A DNA stretch of 64,000 bases from JAUPVO01 sp964420875 (lineage in GTDB: Bacteria > Patescibacteriota > Minisyncoccia > Phycocordibacterales > UBA5272): contig CAYQUK010000001.1 in the NCBI GenBank assembly GCA_964420875.1, positions 1-64,000 on the forward strand. The letters run 5' to 3'. The notes beneath the pieces are model-generated. The model did not search any database and had not been told where the DNA came from. It saw only the letters and a program-made list of their open reading frames with translations. A program made the position numbers and the translations under genes. Each line of letters begins with the position of its first letter. Positions within the stretch are counted from its first letter, which is position 1. Below, in pieces: positions 15,694 through 22,973 of this stretch.

Positions 15694-17331
15694 ATGCAAG
15701 GAGAGAAAAAGCTACTATTTGCAGCACTGGTATTAGGATTTTTCAATCTACTCTCTCTTATATTAGGGCTGATTCGTGATAGGTTGCTGGCATCTAATAT
15801 TGGTCCAGGAGAGGTGTTGGATACTTATTATGCAGCATTTAAAATACCAGACACCATCCATCTCATCATGATGTCGGTGATATCAACTATCACAATAGTT
15901 CCTATATTTTCCAAATTGATACGCGAGGATAATTTTAAAAAGGTTGGCGAAATGTTCTCGACGTTAATATTATTTGTATCAGGTATATTAATATTTTTTG
16001 CATTTGGTATGTATTTTCTTATACCTCATGTTCTCGACTGGTATGTGCCAGGATTTTCTATTAGTCAAAAAGAAGATTTGATTTGGATCACTAGAGTTTT
16101 GATGCTGCAGCCAGTATTTTTGGCAACGTCTTATATTATAGGGTCAATGCTACAGGTCAAAGAAAAGTTCTTTTATTTCTCGCTAGCACCAGTTCTTTAT
16201 AATTTGGGTGGTATTATCGGTGTGAGTCTTTTGTATCCTCTATACGGCCTCACAGGACTTGGTATGGGCATAGTAATAGGTGCGATATTGCATCTCGGTG
16301 TTAACCTTTACGGCATTAGACGTATACCAGAAAAAGTTTGGGCTGGTTTCAATTTTTCTTTTGCTCATGTACGCGACATTGCTGTTGTTGCGGGACCTAG
16401 GTCTCTCGCCCTCGGTGTGCAACAGCTGCGGCTATTAACATTTGCTACAGCAGGATCTCTTTTACCAGCTGGGGCAATATCTGTTTATAATTTATCTTAT
16501 AATTTGTATTGGATACCTGTGTCGATAATTGTAATGAGTTACTTGGTGACTATTTACCCCAGGCTAGCATCTATTGATAATAGACCAGACTTGAGTCATT
16601 TTGTTTCTACTGCTGTAAATTATTTTGTTTTCATTTTAGTGCCTATTATTTGTTTTGGTTTTGTATTGCGTGCCTATATAGTGCGTATTGCTTATGGTGC
16701 TGGGGTATTTGATTGGCAATCTACAAAGCTCATCACTGCAACATTTGCAGTATTTCTTTTCGTTCTCATTTTTGATGCGATACGAAAACTATTTAGTAGG
16801 GTACTGTTTGCAAGAGGTGTAGTGTGGGCGCAGTTCTTAATAGAAATAGTTCTGTTAATAGTTCAAACTTTGATTTTCATTTTTGCTTTCAAATATATTA
16901 TTAACATATCAGGGTCATTTTTGTCTGAACTACTTAGTATATCTATATATTCTATTCCTATTATTGCTCTCGCTTTGATATTTTTTATATTGGCTATAGT
17001 TGAACTGGGGGTGCTGTATGTTTTTGTCAGGAGACATGTTGATATAAAGTTATCAGTATCTGTATTCCATGCAGTATTTGCTAGTCTCGGTGGCGGTTTG
17101 GTAATTTACCTAGGACTAAACATATTTGAGGACTGGTCAAAGATAGGAGTTACAACTGTCGGACTATTGATACAGTCGGGTCTTGCTTTTATTATGGGAG
17201 GTGTGACTTGGTATATACTTTTAAAAATATTTAAAAACAAAGAGTTGGCGATACTCGAGGACGCTGTCAAAAGAAAAATCTGGAGAACAAAGATAGAGGC
17301 GGTACAAGAAAATGTGGAGGTGGTGGAGTAA
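15694..17331 (+). CDS. murJ: Lipid II flippase MurJ
   Basis: A 545-residue MVF/MurJ family protein with about 14 membrane segments. It flips lipid II across the membrane for wall synthesis. The N-terminal LILGLIRDRLLASNIGPGEVLDTYYAAFKIPD matches the family signature containing the essential arginines. TATAAT lies 11 bases upstream with no Shine-Dalgarno. This supports a peptidoglycan wall in the organism. Confidence 0.93.
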   Translation: MQGEKKLLFAALVLGFFNLLSLILGLIRDRLLASNIGPGEVLDTYYAAFKIPDTIHLIMMSVISTITIVPIFSKLIREDNFKKVGEMFSTLILFVSGILIFFAFGMYFLIPHVLDWYVPGFSISQKEDLIWITRVLMLQPVFLATSYIIGSMLQVKEKFFYFSLAPVLYNLGGIIGVSLLYPLYGLTGLGMGIVIGAILHLGVNLYGIRRIPEKVWAGFNFSFAHVRDIAVVAGPRSLALGVQQLRLLTFATAGSLLPAGAISVYNLSYNLYWIPVSIIVMSYLVTIYPRLASIDNRPDLSHFVSTAVNYFVFILVPIICFGFVLRAYIVRIAYGAGVFDWQSTKLITATFAVFLFVLIFDAIRKLFSRVLFARGVVWAQFLIEIVLLIVQTLIFIFAFKYIINISGSFLSELLSISIYSIPIIALALIFFILAIVELGVLYVFVRRHVDIKLSVSVFHAVFASLGGGLVIYLGLNIFEDWSKIGVTTVGLLIQSGLAFIMGGVTWYILLKIFKNKELAILEDAVKRKIWRTKIEAVQENVEVVE

Positions 17332-17374
17332 TGTGGGACTCGAAAAAGGTGACGAAATATGCTAGAGTAGCAAG

Positions 17375-19162
17375 GTGAATATTCGTAATTTCTCCATCAT
17401 AGCCCATATAGATCACGGTAAATCCACCCTAGCGGACAGGATGCTCGAGCTGACTGCGACTGTGGAAAAAAGAAAAATGCAGGAGCAAGTCCTAGACAGT
17501 ATGGAGCTGGAGCGTGAGCGTGGCATAACTATCAAGATGACACCAGTGCGTATGGACTATACAGCAAAAGACGGTAAAGATTATATTTTGAACTTGATTG
17601 ACACCCCAGGACATATAGACTTTTCTTATGAGGTGTCACGCAGTCTCCGTGCGGTGGAGGGGGCCGTGCTGCTTGTTGATGCTACTCAGGGTGTTCAGGC
17701 GCAGACAATGACAGTTCTTGAGATGGCAAAGGAGGCAGGACTGACTATTATCCCAGTTGTGAACAAAATAGACAGCCCGCTAGCAAAGGTGGATGACACA
17801 AAAGATGAGATAGTAAAAATACTTGGCTGTAAATATGAGGACATATACGCAGTGAGTGGTAAGACTGGTGAGGGTGTGATGGATCTGTTCGAAGTGATAT
17901 GCAAAACAGTCCCAGAGCCAAAAAAGATTGATGTAAATGCAAAAGGGTCTCGCGCTCTCATATTTGATTTTGAATATTCTAATCATCAAGGCGTGATACT
18001 TTATGTGCGTATGCTGGACGGCGCTGTGCAGCGTAATGATGAGTTCGTATTCCTCCAGTCAAAAGCAAAGTTCATAGTAAAAGAGGTGGGATTTTTCAAA
18101 CCTCAAAAGGTTGAGAACGGTAAGGTGACTGAGGGTGAGATAGGGTACATTGTGACGGGCATCAAAGAGCCTGGTGTGGCGCGTGTGGGAGACACAGTGA
18201 CACCATTTGCGCATCAGATGACGGCCTTCCCAGGATATGCCGAGCCTACACCACTAGTGTTCGCGAGTATCTATCCAGAGTTCCAAGAGTATTTTGATGA
18301 CTTACGTACAGCTCTCGGTAAACTTCGCCTATCTGATTCATCGTTAACATATGAAGAGGAAACTAGTGGGGCATTGGGGCGTGGATTTAGAGCTGGGTTC
18401 CTCGGGATGCTTCATATGGAAATAGTGACCGAGAGACTGAGACGCGAGTTTGGATTGTCTCTTGTCATCACTTCGCCGTCTATTACTTATGAGGTAACTG
18501 ATAAGAACAACAAAACAGAAATGGTGTACACACCTATACATTTCCCAGATCACGGAGATGTTGCTAGTGTGCGTGAGCCGTGGATATTGACCACAGTTAT
18601 CACACCACACAGATATATCAGTAATGTGATGGAGATACTTCATAAACATGAGGCGACAGTTATGGAAATGGAGGACTGGGGATTTGAACGTGTCAAAATG
18701 ATACTCGAGATGCCACTGCGTGAGCTGATGCGTAATTTCTTTGACGAGATGAAGTCTGTGACTAGTGGTTATGCGTCTGTAGCATATGAAGGCAATGAGC
18801 TGCGTCCAGCAAATGTAACACGCATGGATGTTTATGTTGCCGAGGACAGGATAGCTGCATTTTCAAAAGTTATACCTGAATATCGCGCACAAGAAGAGGC
18901 CGAGGAGGTAGTAGAAAAGCTTGAGAAAATACTTCCAAAAGAAATGTTTCGCGTAAAGATACAGTCGTATATAAAGGGTCGCATAGTAGCCAGTCGTTCC
19001 ATAGCTCCAATGAAAAAAGATGTGACAGGTCATCTGTATGGTGGAGATATTACTAGAAAGATGAAGCTACGCGAAAAACAAAAAGAGGGCAAAAAGAGAA
19101 TGATGTCAGAAGGAAAAGTCCATATCAGTCACGATACTTTCCTAAAGATGATGAAGAACTAG
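17375..19162 (+). CDS. lepA: Elongation factor 4 (LepA)
   Basis: A 595-residue translational GTPase that binds the ribosome like EF-G and is linked to ribosome assembly and back-translocation. The G1 motif IDHGKST is at residues 12-18, the G3 motif DTPGHIDF near 78-85 and NKID near 132-135. The LepA-specific C-terminal domain ends in HISHDTFLKMMKN. Translation starts at a GTG at 17375, the position expected from the family. There is a 43-base gap after murJ. Confidence 0.96.
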   Translation: MNIRNFSIIAHIDHGKSTLADRMLELTATVEKRKMQEQVLDSMELERERGITIKMTPVRMDYTAKDGKDYILNLIDTPGHIDFSYEVSRSLRAVEGAVLLVDATQGVQAQTMTVLEMAKEAGLTIIPVVNKIDSPLAKVDDTKDEIVKILGCKYEDIYAVSGKTGEGVMDLFEVICKTVPEPKKIDVNAKGSRALIFDFEYSNHQGVILYVRMLDGAVQRNDEFVFLQSKAKFIVKEVGFFKPQKVENGKVTEGEIGYIVTGIKEPGVARVGDTVTPFAHQMTAFPGYAEPTPLVFASIYPEFQEYFDDLRTALGKLRLSDSSLTYEEETSGALGRGFRAGFLGMLHMEIVTERLRREFGLSLVITSPSITYEVTDKNNKTEMVYTPIHFPDHGDVASVREPWILTTVITPHRYISNVMEILHKHEATVMEMEDWGFERVKMILEMPLRELMRNFFDEMKSVTSGYASVAYEGNELRPANVTRMDVYVAEDRIAAFSKVIPEYRAQEEAEEVVEKLEKILPKEMFRVKIQSYIKGRIVASRSIAPMKKDVTGHLYGGDITRKMKLREKQKEGKKRMMSEGKVHISHDTFLKMMKN

Positions 19163-19168
19163 TACTGC

Positions 19169-19279
19169 TTAGTACAAGAAAGTAATAAAATAAGAAGCCA
19201 CAAGTCCTAGCATCATGATGACTGCTACAACTGAGAAGACCACTCTTACTATTTTTTGGTTTTGAGATGAGAAAAACAT
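19169..19279 (-). CDS. 36-aa single-pass membrane peptide
   Basis: A short frame encodes MFFSSQNQKIVRVV followed by a hydrophobic helix (about residues 13-34) ending in FLY. It has no Shine-Dalgarno, but TATAGT (19287-19292) lies exactly 7 bases before the ATG, the leaderless pattern used by other genes here. It fills the gap between lepA and the divergently transcribed DivIC/FtsB-like gene. Similar tiny membrane peptides occur in Parcubacteria as hypothetical proteins; function is unknown. Confidence 0.55.
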   Translation of the reverse strand: MFFSSQNQKIVRVVFSVVAVIMMLGLVASYFITFLY

Positions 19280-19294
19280 GTTGTACACTATATC

Positions 19295-19702
19295 ATGTTA
19301 ATGTCTGTCTATCAACAAAGGAAAATTTGGAAAATAATAAAATATTCAAAACTTACAGGTTTGATATTTCTAGGTATAGCCATATATTTTGCTATGGAGT
19401 CATTGCAATTCTTACAAAAATGGGGTCAGTTGGACGAGAGATTGACTGACGCAAAGAGCGAGAGACAGAGGTATGCCGAAAAGCTAAGTAAAAGACAGGG
19501 GGAATATGATTTCTTGCAAACAGAGCGTGGGAAAGAGGAATATCTACGCAACAACATGCCAGTAGCAAAAGCTGGAGAAAAGGTGGTGATACTTTATGAT
19601 GCCACATCTAGTCCGGTGCAAGTATTGTCAACGGAAATGCCTTGGTATGTGACGCTTTTTTCAAATATAAAATACTTTTTTGCAACTTATACCAATATCT
19701 AG
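19295..19702 (+). CDS. DivIC/FtsB-like septum formation protein
   Basis: The 135-residue protein has one membrane helix (about residues 20-38), then a coiled-coil heptad region (residues 45-82, ending ERGKEEYLRNN), and a short conserved-looking region (AKAGEKVVILYD). This is the layout of FtsB/DivIC, bitopic divisome proteins. The ERGKEEYLR segment fits the family well. A start at 19301 is equally possible. The ligand region after the coil is longer than in FtsB. Confidence 0.76.
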   Translation: MLMSVYQQRKIWKIIKYSKLTGLIFLGIAIYFAMESLQFLQKWGQLDERLTDAKSERQRYAEKLSKRQGEYDFLQTERGKEEYLRNNMPVAKAGEKVVILYDATSSPVQVLSTEMPWYVTLFSNIKYFFATYTNI

Positions 19703-19716
19703 TAAACTGACGATAT

Positions 19717-19971
19717 ATGGATACAACAACACAACAAGTAGAGATTTACAGCACGCCGACATGTCATTTTTGTCACATGGCAAAGGACTGGTTCACAGCT
19801 AACAATGTATCATTTGTAGATCATGATGTAGCTGCTGATATGGAGCGCAGAAAAGAGGTGGTAGAGATGACGGGTCAAATGGGTGTACCAGTTATTAAAA
19901 TCGGTAATGACATCATTATTGGTTTCAATCAACCAAAACTTGAGGAGCTTTTGAATATCAAAAGCGCATAG
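19717..19971 (+). CDS. Glutaredoxin-like thioredoxin-fold protein
   Basis: An 84-residue glutaredoxin/NrdH-type redoxin with a CHFC redox motif at residues 16-19, a cis-proline motif (MGVPVIKIG) and the terminal GFNQPKLEELL helix. It would reduce disulfides in the cytoplasm. It follows the DivIC-like gene by 14 bases and is closed by a bidirectional terminator. Confidence 0.9.
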   Translation: MDTTTQQVEIYSTPTCHFCHMAKDWFTANNVSFVDHDVAADMERRKEVVEMTGQMGVPVIKIGNDIIIGFNQPKLEELLNIKSA

Positions 19972-19984
19972 TATAAAAAAGTTT

Positions 19985-20018
19985 AGCCCCTAGGTCGCTT
20001 TGCGACCTAGGGGCTTTT
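19985..20018 (+). terminator. Bidirectional terminator between glutaredoxin and islet b
   Basis: A 14-bp perfect stem (19985-19998 with 20002-20015, loop TTT) is followed by TTTT on the plus strand. On the minus strand it lies just after the stop codon of the convergent gene. Confidence 0.88.
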
Positions 20019-20019
20019 C

Positions 20020-20454
20020 TTATTTGTTCAGCACATATACGCCAGCTAGCACCAGTACAGTGCCGGAGATTTTTTCGAAAGTGAAGCTTTCCTTGAAAAA
20101 CATCACAGCACCGATACTGATAATCAGAGGCATCATAGCGAGTACGATTGGGATCATTCTCGACATTTCTGCTGACCCATTTTGCGCCTGCTCGATCAGT
20201 CGGTAGAACAGTACCAGTCCTATACCGTTAACGATGCCGGCAACGATCATCAATAGTCCTTTGGGTTGGGAGATGGTTACGACTATCTCGTTAGCGTTGC
20301 CACCAACGAGTGCGTACCACATCAGCGTCGCAAACGCTGTGCCGCTACCAATCAGTAATGCCATGATAGGGTATGGCATTGGTGCTGCACGTGCGAGGAG
20401 TGCGGCTGAACCAAAGAATACAGCGCACATCATAGCTGTGAAAGTGTTAGACAT
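20020..20454 (-). CDS. EamA/DMT-like small transporter, higher GC (islet b)
   Basis: This 144-residue protein has about five membrane segments and corresponds to a half-length EamA (DMT superfamily) protein, ending in the typical FFKESFTFEKISGTVLVLAGVYV motif. Half-size members usually dimerise; substrate is unknown. The ATG at 20454 is preceded by GGAG with a 6-base spacing. A plausible promoter (ATGTCA, 17 bases, TAGGAT) lies upstream. Codon use is richer in G and C than in the neighbours, so recent acquisition is possible. It diverges from islet c. Confidence 0.82.
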   Translation of the reverse strand: MSNTFTAMMCAVFFGSAALLARAAPMPYPIMALLIGSGTAFATLMWYALVGGNANEIVVTISQPKGLLMIVAGIVNGIGLVLFYRLIEQAQNGSAEMSRMIPIVLAMMPLIISIGAVMFFKESFTFEKISGTVLVLAGVYVLNK

Positions 20455-20471
20455 TATGGTCTCCAAAGCTT

Positions 20472-20483
20472 AGGAACATTCCT
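20472..20483 (-). promoter_or_regulatory. Inverted repeat in the leader of islet b
   Basis: AGGAA and TTCCT flank two bases, and an overlapping GAACA/TGTTC repeat is centred nearby. It lies just after the predicted -10 box of the EamA-like gene. It may be an operator or an mRNA hairpin. Confidence 0.4.
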
Positions 20484-20512
20484 GTTCAGAATCCTATCAC
20501 AAAAGTAAAATC

Positions 20513-20551
20513 TTGACATCTATTGCAATATTTTATGTATTGATGTAATAT
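20513..20551 (+). promoter_or_regulatory. Promoter region of islet c
   Basis: TTGCAA (20523-20528) and TAATAT (20546-20551) are separated by 17 bases. A consensus TTGACA (20513-20518) lies slightly upstream and may drive a second start. The leader to the ATG at 20627 is about 70 bases. Confidence 0.5.
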
Positions 20552-20626
20552 TTGCATTAGATTGTTCATGTGCTCGTATAGACAAAAAGCAATCGCCAAT
20601 CCATCGTCACTACTCAGGAGACATTC

Positions 20627-21112
20627 ATGAAGAAACGACACAGTTTGGCGGCATTCTTTGCTGCCGCACTCGCAAGTATCGGCCTCGCAGCGAGCGCTGC
20701 CCAGCCCGACAAGGTCGTCTCGACCCAGATCGACAATCCCGTTGCAGGTGCAGCTGAAAAACAGTTGCCAGCAATTTCCGTAACTGCTGCACAGGTCTGC
20801 GACAAAGAAGTGCCCGCGCAGTACAACGCCATGGACGGCGTGACGCTGCAAATGAGCTCGAATGTCGCCTCGGTTCAGTACGGCAAGTATCACGGTGCGG
20901 CACCCAATGGCACGCCGATAATGCGCACGTCATCGCCGACGGTAACGTTCGACCCCCGAACGGCGAAGCCTGTTTATGTTTTGAGTTCCATTTCCAGCGC
21001 GTCTCAGGCCAACGTTCAGGCTGCCGTCGGCCGAGGTCATCACGATGCCTCAGCCGCGAGCAAGTTCTCGTTCTCGAATCAACCGTTTGCCGGCATCGTC
21101 GTTACGACCTGA
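20627..21112 (+). CDS. Secreted protein of unknown function, higher GC (islet c)
   Basis: The 161-residue protein has a classical signal peptide (MKKRHSLAAFFAAALASIG, then AASAA, with likely cleavage near residue 24). The mature part is about 135 residues, contains a single Cys and is rich in Ala, Ser and Val; it resembles proteobacterial periplasmic proteins in composition. I recognise no family. AGGAGA lies 6 bases before the ATG. The coding sequence is strikingly GC-rich for this window, producing several long antisense open frames. Tandem hairpins follow at 21129 and 21162, then tRNA-Arg. Confidence 0.75.
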   Translation: MKKRHSLAAFFAAALASIGLAASAAQPDKVVSTQIDNPVAGAAEKQLPAISVTAAQVCDKEVPAQYNAMDGVTLQMSSNVASVQYGKYHGAAPNGTPIMRTSSPTVTFDPRTAKPVYVLSSISSASQANVQAAVGRGHHDASAASKFSFSNQPFAGIVVTT

Positions 21113-21128
21113 CTTCTCCGCTTGGGCA

Positions 21129-21196
21129 CCACGTAGCCTTGGCTACGTGGCCAACAACCTATGCGCACTGGGAGATTAAAAATCTTTCAGTGCGCA
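21129..21196 (+). terminator. Tandem hairpins after islet c
   Basis: The first hairpin pairs CCACGTAGC (21129-21137) with GCTACGTGG (21142-21150). The second pairs TGCGCACTG (21162-21170) with CAGTGCGCA (21188-21196), with an inner AGATT/AATCT stem. A run of eight T residues follows at 21232-21239. Confidence 0.6.
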
Positions 21197-21243
21197 CAAC
21201 AAACTCTTTTCAACTCAAAAGGTTGCGAGGCGTTTTTTTTATT

Positions 21244-21318
21244 TGGTGTCCTCGGCAGGAATTGAACCCACATCAATCCCTTAGGACGGGACTGTTCTAT
21301 CCGTTGAACTACGAGGAC
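21244..21318 (-). tRNA. tRNA-Arg (CCT)
   Basis: On the minus strand the acceptor GTCCTCG pairs with CGAGGAC, and the anticodon loop GTCCTAA reads CCT, decoding AGG. The T loop is TTCAATT. CCA is encoded (21244-21246). Its 3' end faces the atypical genes b and c, but I see no repeated tRNA 3' segment that would mark an integration event. Confidence 0.94.
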
Positions 21319-21325
21319 AATGGTG

Positions 21326-21331
21326 TATACT
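21326..21331 (+). promoter_or_regulatory. -10 box, leaderless promoter
   Basis: TATACT is followed by 7 bases and the ATG at 21339. Confidence 0.6.
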
Positions 21332-21338
21332 ATATCAC

Positions 21339-21623
21339 ATGAACACACAGGAACAAATGGATGAGCTGATGCGCTTGACCAAGGAAAACAACAAGATGTT
21401 GCACTCGCTCAAAACTCATGCCAACGTAGGCATAGTTTTAAAATCACTGTATTGGATAATTGTTCTCGGTTTTGTTTTCGGGGCGTATTATTATTTGCAG
21501 CCAATTATGGATCTGTTCACAGGGGACACACATGTTACTGACGAGGCGGTAAATAGATTTAGTCAGGTTGTGCCTATTATCACTAGATTCAAGGAGTTTT
21601 TCACCTCTTTAAATACCAATTAA
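21339..21623 (+). CDS. Small single-pass membrane protein (94 aa)
   Basis: A short coiled-coil-like N-terminus (MDELMRLTKENNKMLHSLK) precedes one membrane helix (about residues 32-52) and a C-terminal amphipathic tail. The start is preceded by a leaderless-type -10 box. It lies between tRNA-Arg and tRNA-Phe. No known family; such proteins are common hypothetical entries in Parcubacteria. Confidence 0.7.
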   Translation: MNTQEQMDELMRLTKENNKMLHSLKTHANVGIVLKSLYWIIVLGFVFGAYYYLQPIMDLFTGDTHVTDEAVNRFSQVVPIITRFKEFFTSLNTN

Positions 21624-21644
21624 TTTGTGATAATATGGTGGGAT

Positions 21645-21720
21645 GCTTGGATAGCTCAGTTGGTAGAGCGCTTCCCTGAAGAGGAATAGGTCCCCAGTTC
21701 GAGCCTGGGTCCAAGCACCA
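21645..21720 (+). tRNA. tRNA-Phe (GAA)
   Basis: Acceptor GCTTGGA pairs with TCCAAGC, the D arm is GCTC/GAGC and the anticodon loop CTGAAGA gives GAA. T loop TTCGAGC. CCA is encoded at 21718-21720. Confidence 0.96.
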
Positions 21721-21721
21721 C

Positions 21722-21760
21722 AAAATAAAAACTATCGAGATTATCGATAGTTTTTATTTT
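21722..21760. terminator. Bidirectional terminator between tRNA-Phe and hsp20
   Basis: A 17-bp perfect stem (21722-21738 with 21744-21760, loop GATTA) is T-rich at the 3' side on either strand. It can end both the tRNA-Phe and the convergent hsp20 transcript. Confidence 0.88.
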
Positions 21761-21766
21761 ATTTAT

Positions 21767-22300
21767 TTAAATGCTTTTTACTTTTATCTTTGCTTGTCTC
21801 GCTTTGTCTACTTTTGGCATTCTGATTATAAGTAGTCCATGCTTCTCGACTGCCTCAGCCTCCTCGATCTCAATCTCATGAGGGAGTAGTATGGTGCGAG
21901 AGAAATTGCCCCAATACAATTCACGATAGAAATAGTCATCATCAGCCACTTGTCCATTAGCCTCACGGCGACCTTTGATAGTTACCATGTCACGAGTGAT
22001 AGACAGGTGTAGGTCTTCTGGTTTTACTCCTGCTACCATGGCTTCAATTATTATTTCTGTGCCTGTCTGATATACATCAACAGATAGCTCGCCGACCTCT
22101 TCTTCATACTCGTCCTCAACAGCAACATGAGCTGGTCTTTTTACAGCTTTTGTCTCAGGGGCACTACGACGAGTTTTCATTGGCATCTCGTCCTCATCAT
22201 CCATCTCATCACTATTAATATCGATGATGTCCTCGTCATCATCTTCTACTGTTATAGACCCAGCGAGTCTTTCAAAAAAAGTTTTTTTGTCTTTGAGCAT
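21767..22300 (-). CDS. Hsp20 small heat shock protein
   Basis: The 177-residue protein has a long acidic N-terminal arm (DDDEDIIDINSDEMDDEDE) and an alpha-crystallin domain at about 70-165 (GELSVDVYQTGTEIIIEA, then VTIKGRRE and the FSRTILLP strand). Small heat shock proteins hold unfolded clients for refolding. The usual IXI-type C-terminal motif is represented by AKIKVKSI. The N-arm is more acidic than in most family members. Confidence 0.92.
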   Translation of the reverse strand: MLKDKKTFFERLAGSITVEDDDEDIIDINSDEMDDEDEMPMKTRRSAPETKAVKRPAHVAVEDEYEEEVGELSVDVYQTGTEIIIEAMVAGVKPEDLHLSITRDMVTIKGRREANGQVADDDYFYRELYWGNFSRTILLPHEIEIEEAEAVEKHGLLIIRMPKVDKARQAKIKVKSI

Positions 22301-22401
22301 GTTGAAATAAAATTATTCTAATACTTGTAGTATATAGACAATATTTACTCGTTACTAGACAAAAACCAAATCTAACTGTGGATAGGGAATGTTCTGGTAT
22401 T

Positions 22402-22430
22402 TTGTTTTTAAATATTTTAAATGCTAGTAT
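22402..22430 (+). promoter_or_regulatory. Sigma-70-type promoter of islet d
   Basis: TTGTTT (22402-22407) and TAGTAT (22425-22430) are separated by exactly 17 bases. The -10 sequence is identical to those of islets a and e. Confidence 0.62.
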
Positions 22431-22475
22431 TAAATAAGTACTGCATCCGTGGTACGTCTACTCTGGGAGAAGTGT

Positions 22476-22913
22476 ATGAAAGTGATTCGTGTTTTGGGGC
22501 TCCTGCTTTTGGGGCTCATCTGTTCTTTTTTGCTGGTGCTGGCACCAGATCTCGGTTCGGGGCTGAAAGCGTCCGGCACCAACGTTGCGTGGTTGAACAT
22601 CTGTGCCCTAACTGGCATCGGTCTGGCTGCTTCGGTGCTGTTCGTTGAAGTCTTTCCGAAAGGTCACGTCAGTGGTTTGCATTTTCCGCAGTCGCTCTCG
22701 CTGGCTCTTATGGCAGCCTCGTTAGTCGTTGGATTGATCTCCTCCGTTTCTGTGCTCACGACTGACTACTCCGGGAACTCGGCAGCCGGTCAGATATTGG
22801 CTCGTTCATCGATACTGCTCTCCTTCGTCATGGCGACAGTAGCCACACACCTTTCGGTCGCACTCTTCCGCTACGGCGAAAAGCTTCCTGTTCAAGACGG
22901 TGTAGCTGCTTAA
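22476..22913 (+). CDS. Four-helix membrane protein, higher GC (islet d)
   Basis: A 145-residue protein with four predicted membrane helices (about residues 4-24, 38-58, 70-92 and 106-128), short loops and a hydrophilic tail. No family is recognised. The ATG at 22476 is chosen over the upstream frame start because GGGAGA lies 5 bases before it. It has its own promoter and a terminator at 22933. Coding sequence is GC-rich compared with hsp20 and valS on either side. Confidence 0.72.
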   Translation: MKVIRVLGLLLLGLICSFLLVLAPDLGSGLKASGTNVAWLNICALTGIGLAASVLFVEVFPKGHVSGLHFPQSLSLALMAASLVVGLISSVSVLTTDYSGNSAAGQILARSSILLSFVMATVATHLSVALFRYGEKLPVQDGVAA

Positions 22914-22932
22914 CGCGAAAGCTGACGCAGTC

Positions 22933-22962
22933 AAAAAAGGCGACCTTCGGGCCGCCTTTTTT
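22933..22962 (+). terminator. Terminator after islet d
   Basis: AAAAAAGGCG pairs with CGCCTTTTTT around a CC/GG-TTCG tip with one A-C mismatch, followed by further T residues. It lies between the convergent islet d and valS. Confidence 0.85.
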
Positions 22963-22973
22963 CTTTTGATATT

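Noticed and set aside
20486..20933. Several overlapping minus-strand open frames over islet c
   Set aside because: High GC lowers stop frequency; the plus frame has signal peptide, Shine-Dalgarno and promoter, the minus frames do not.
19972..21318. Integration of genes b and c as an island at the tRNA-Arg 3' end
   Set aside because: No integrase and no second copy of the tRNA 3' segment was found on the far side.
21139..21342. 67-residue frame on the plus strand
   Set aside because: It translates hairpins and the complement of tRNA-Arg.
22374..22390. TGTGGATAG as a second DnaA box
   Set aside because: It differs from consensus at the last base and stands alone near islet d.
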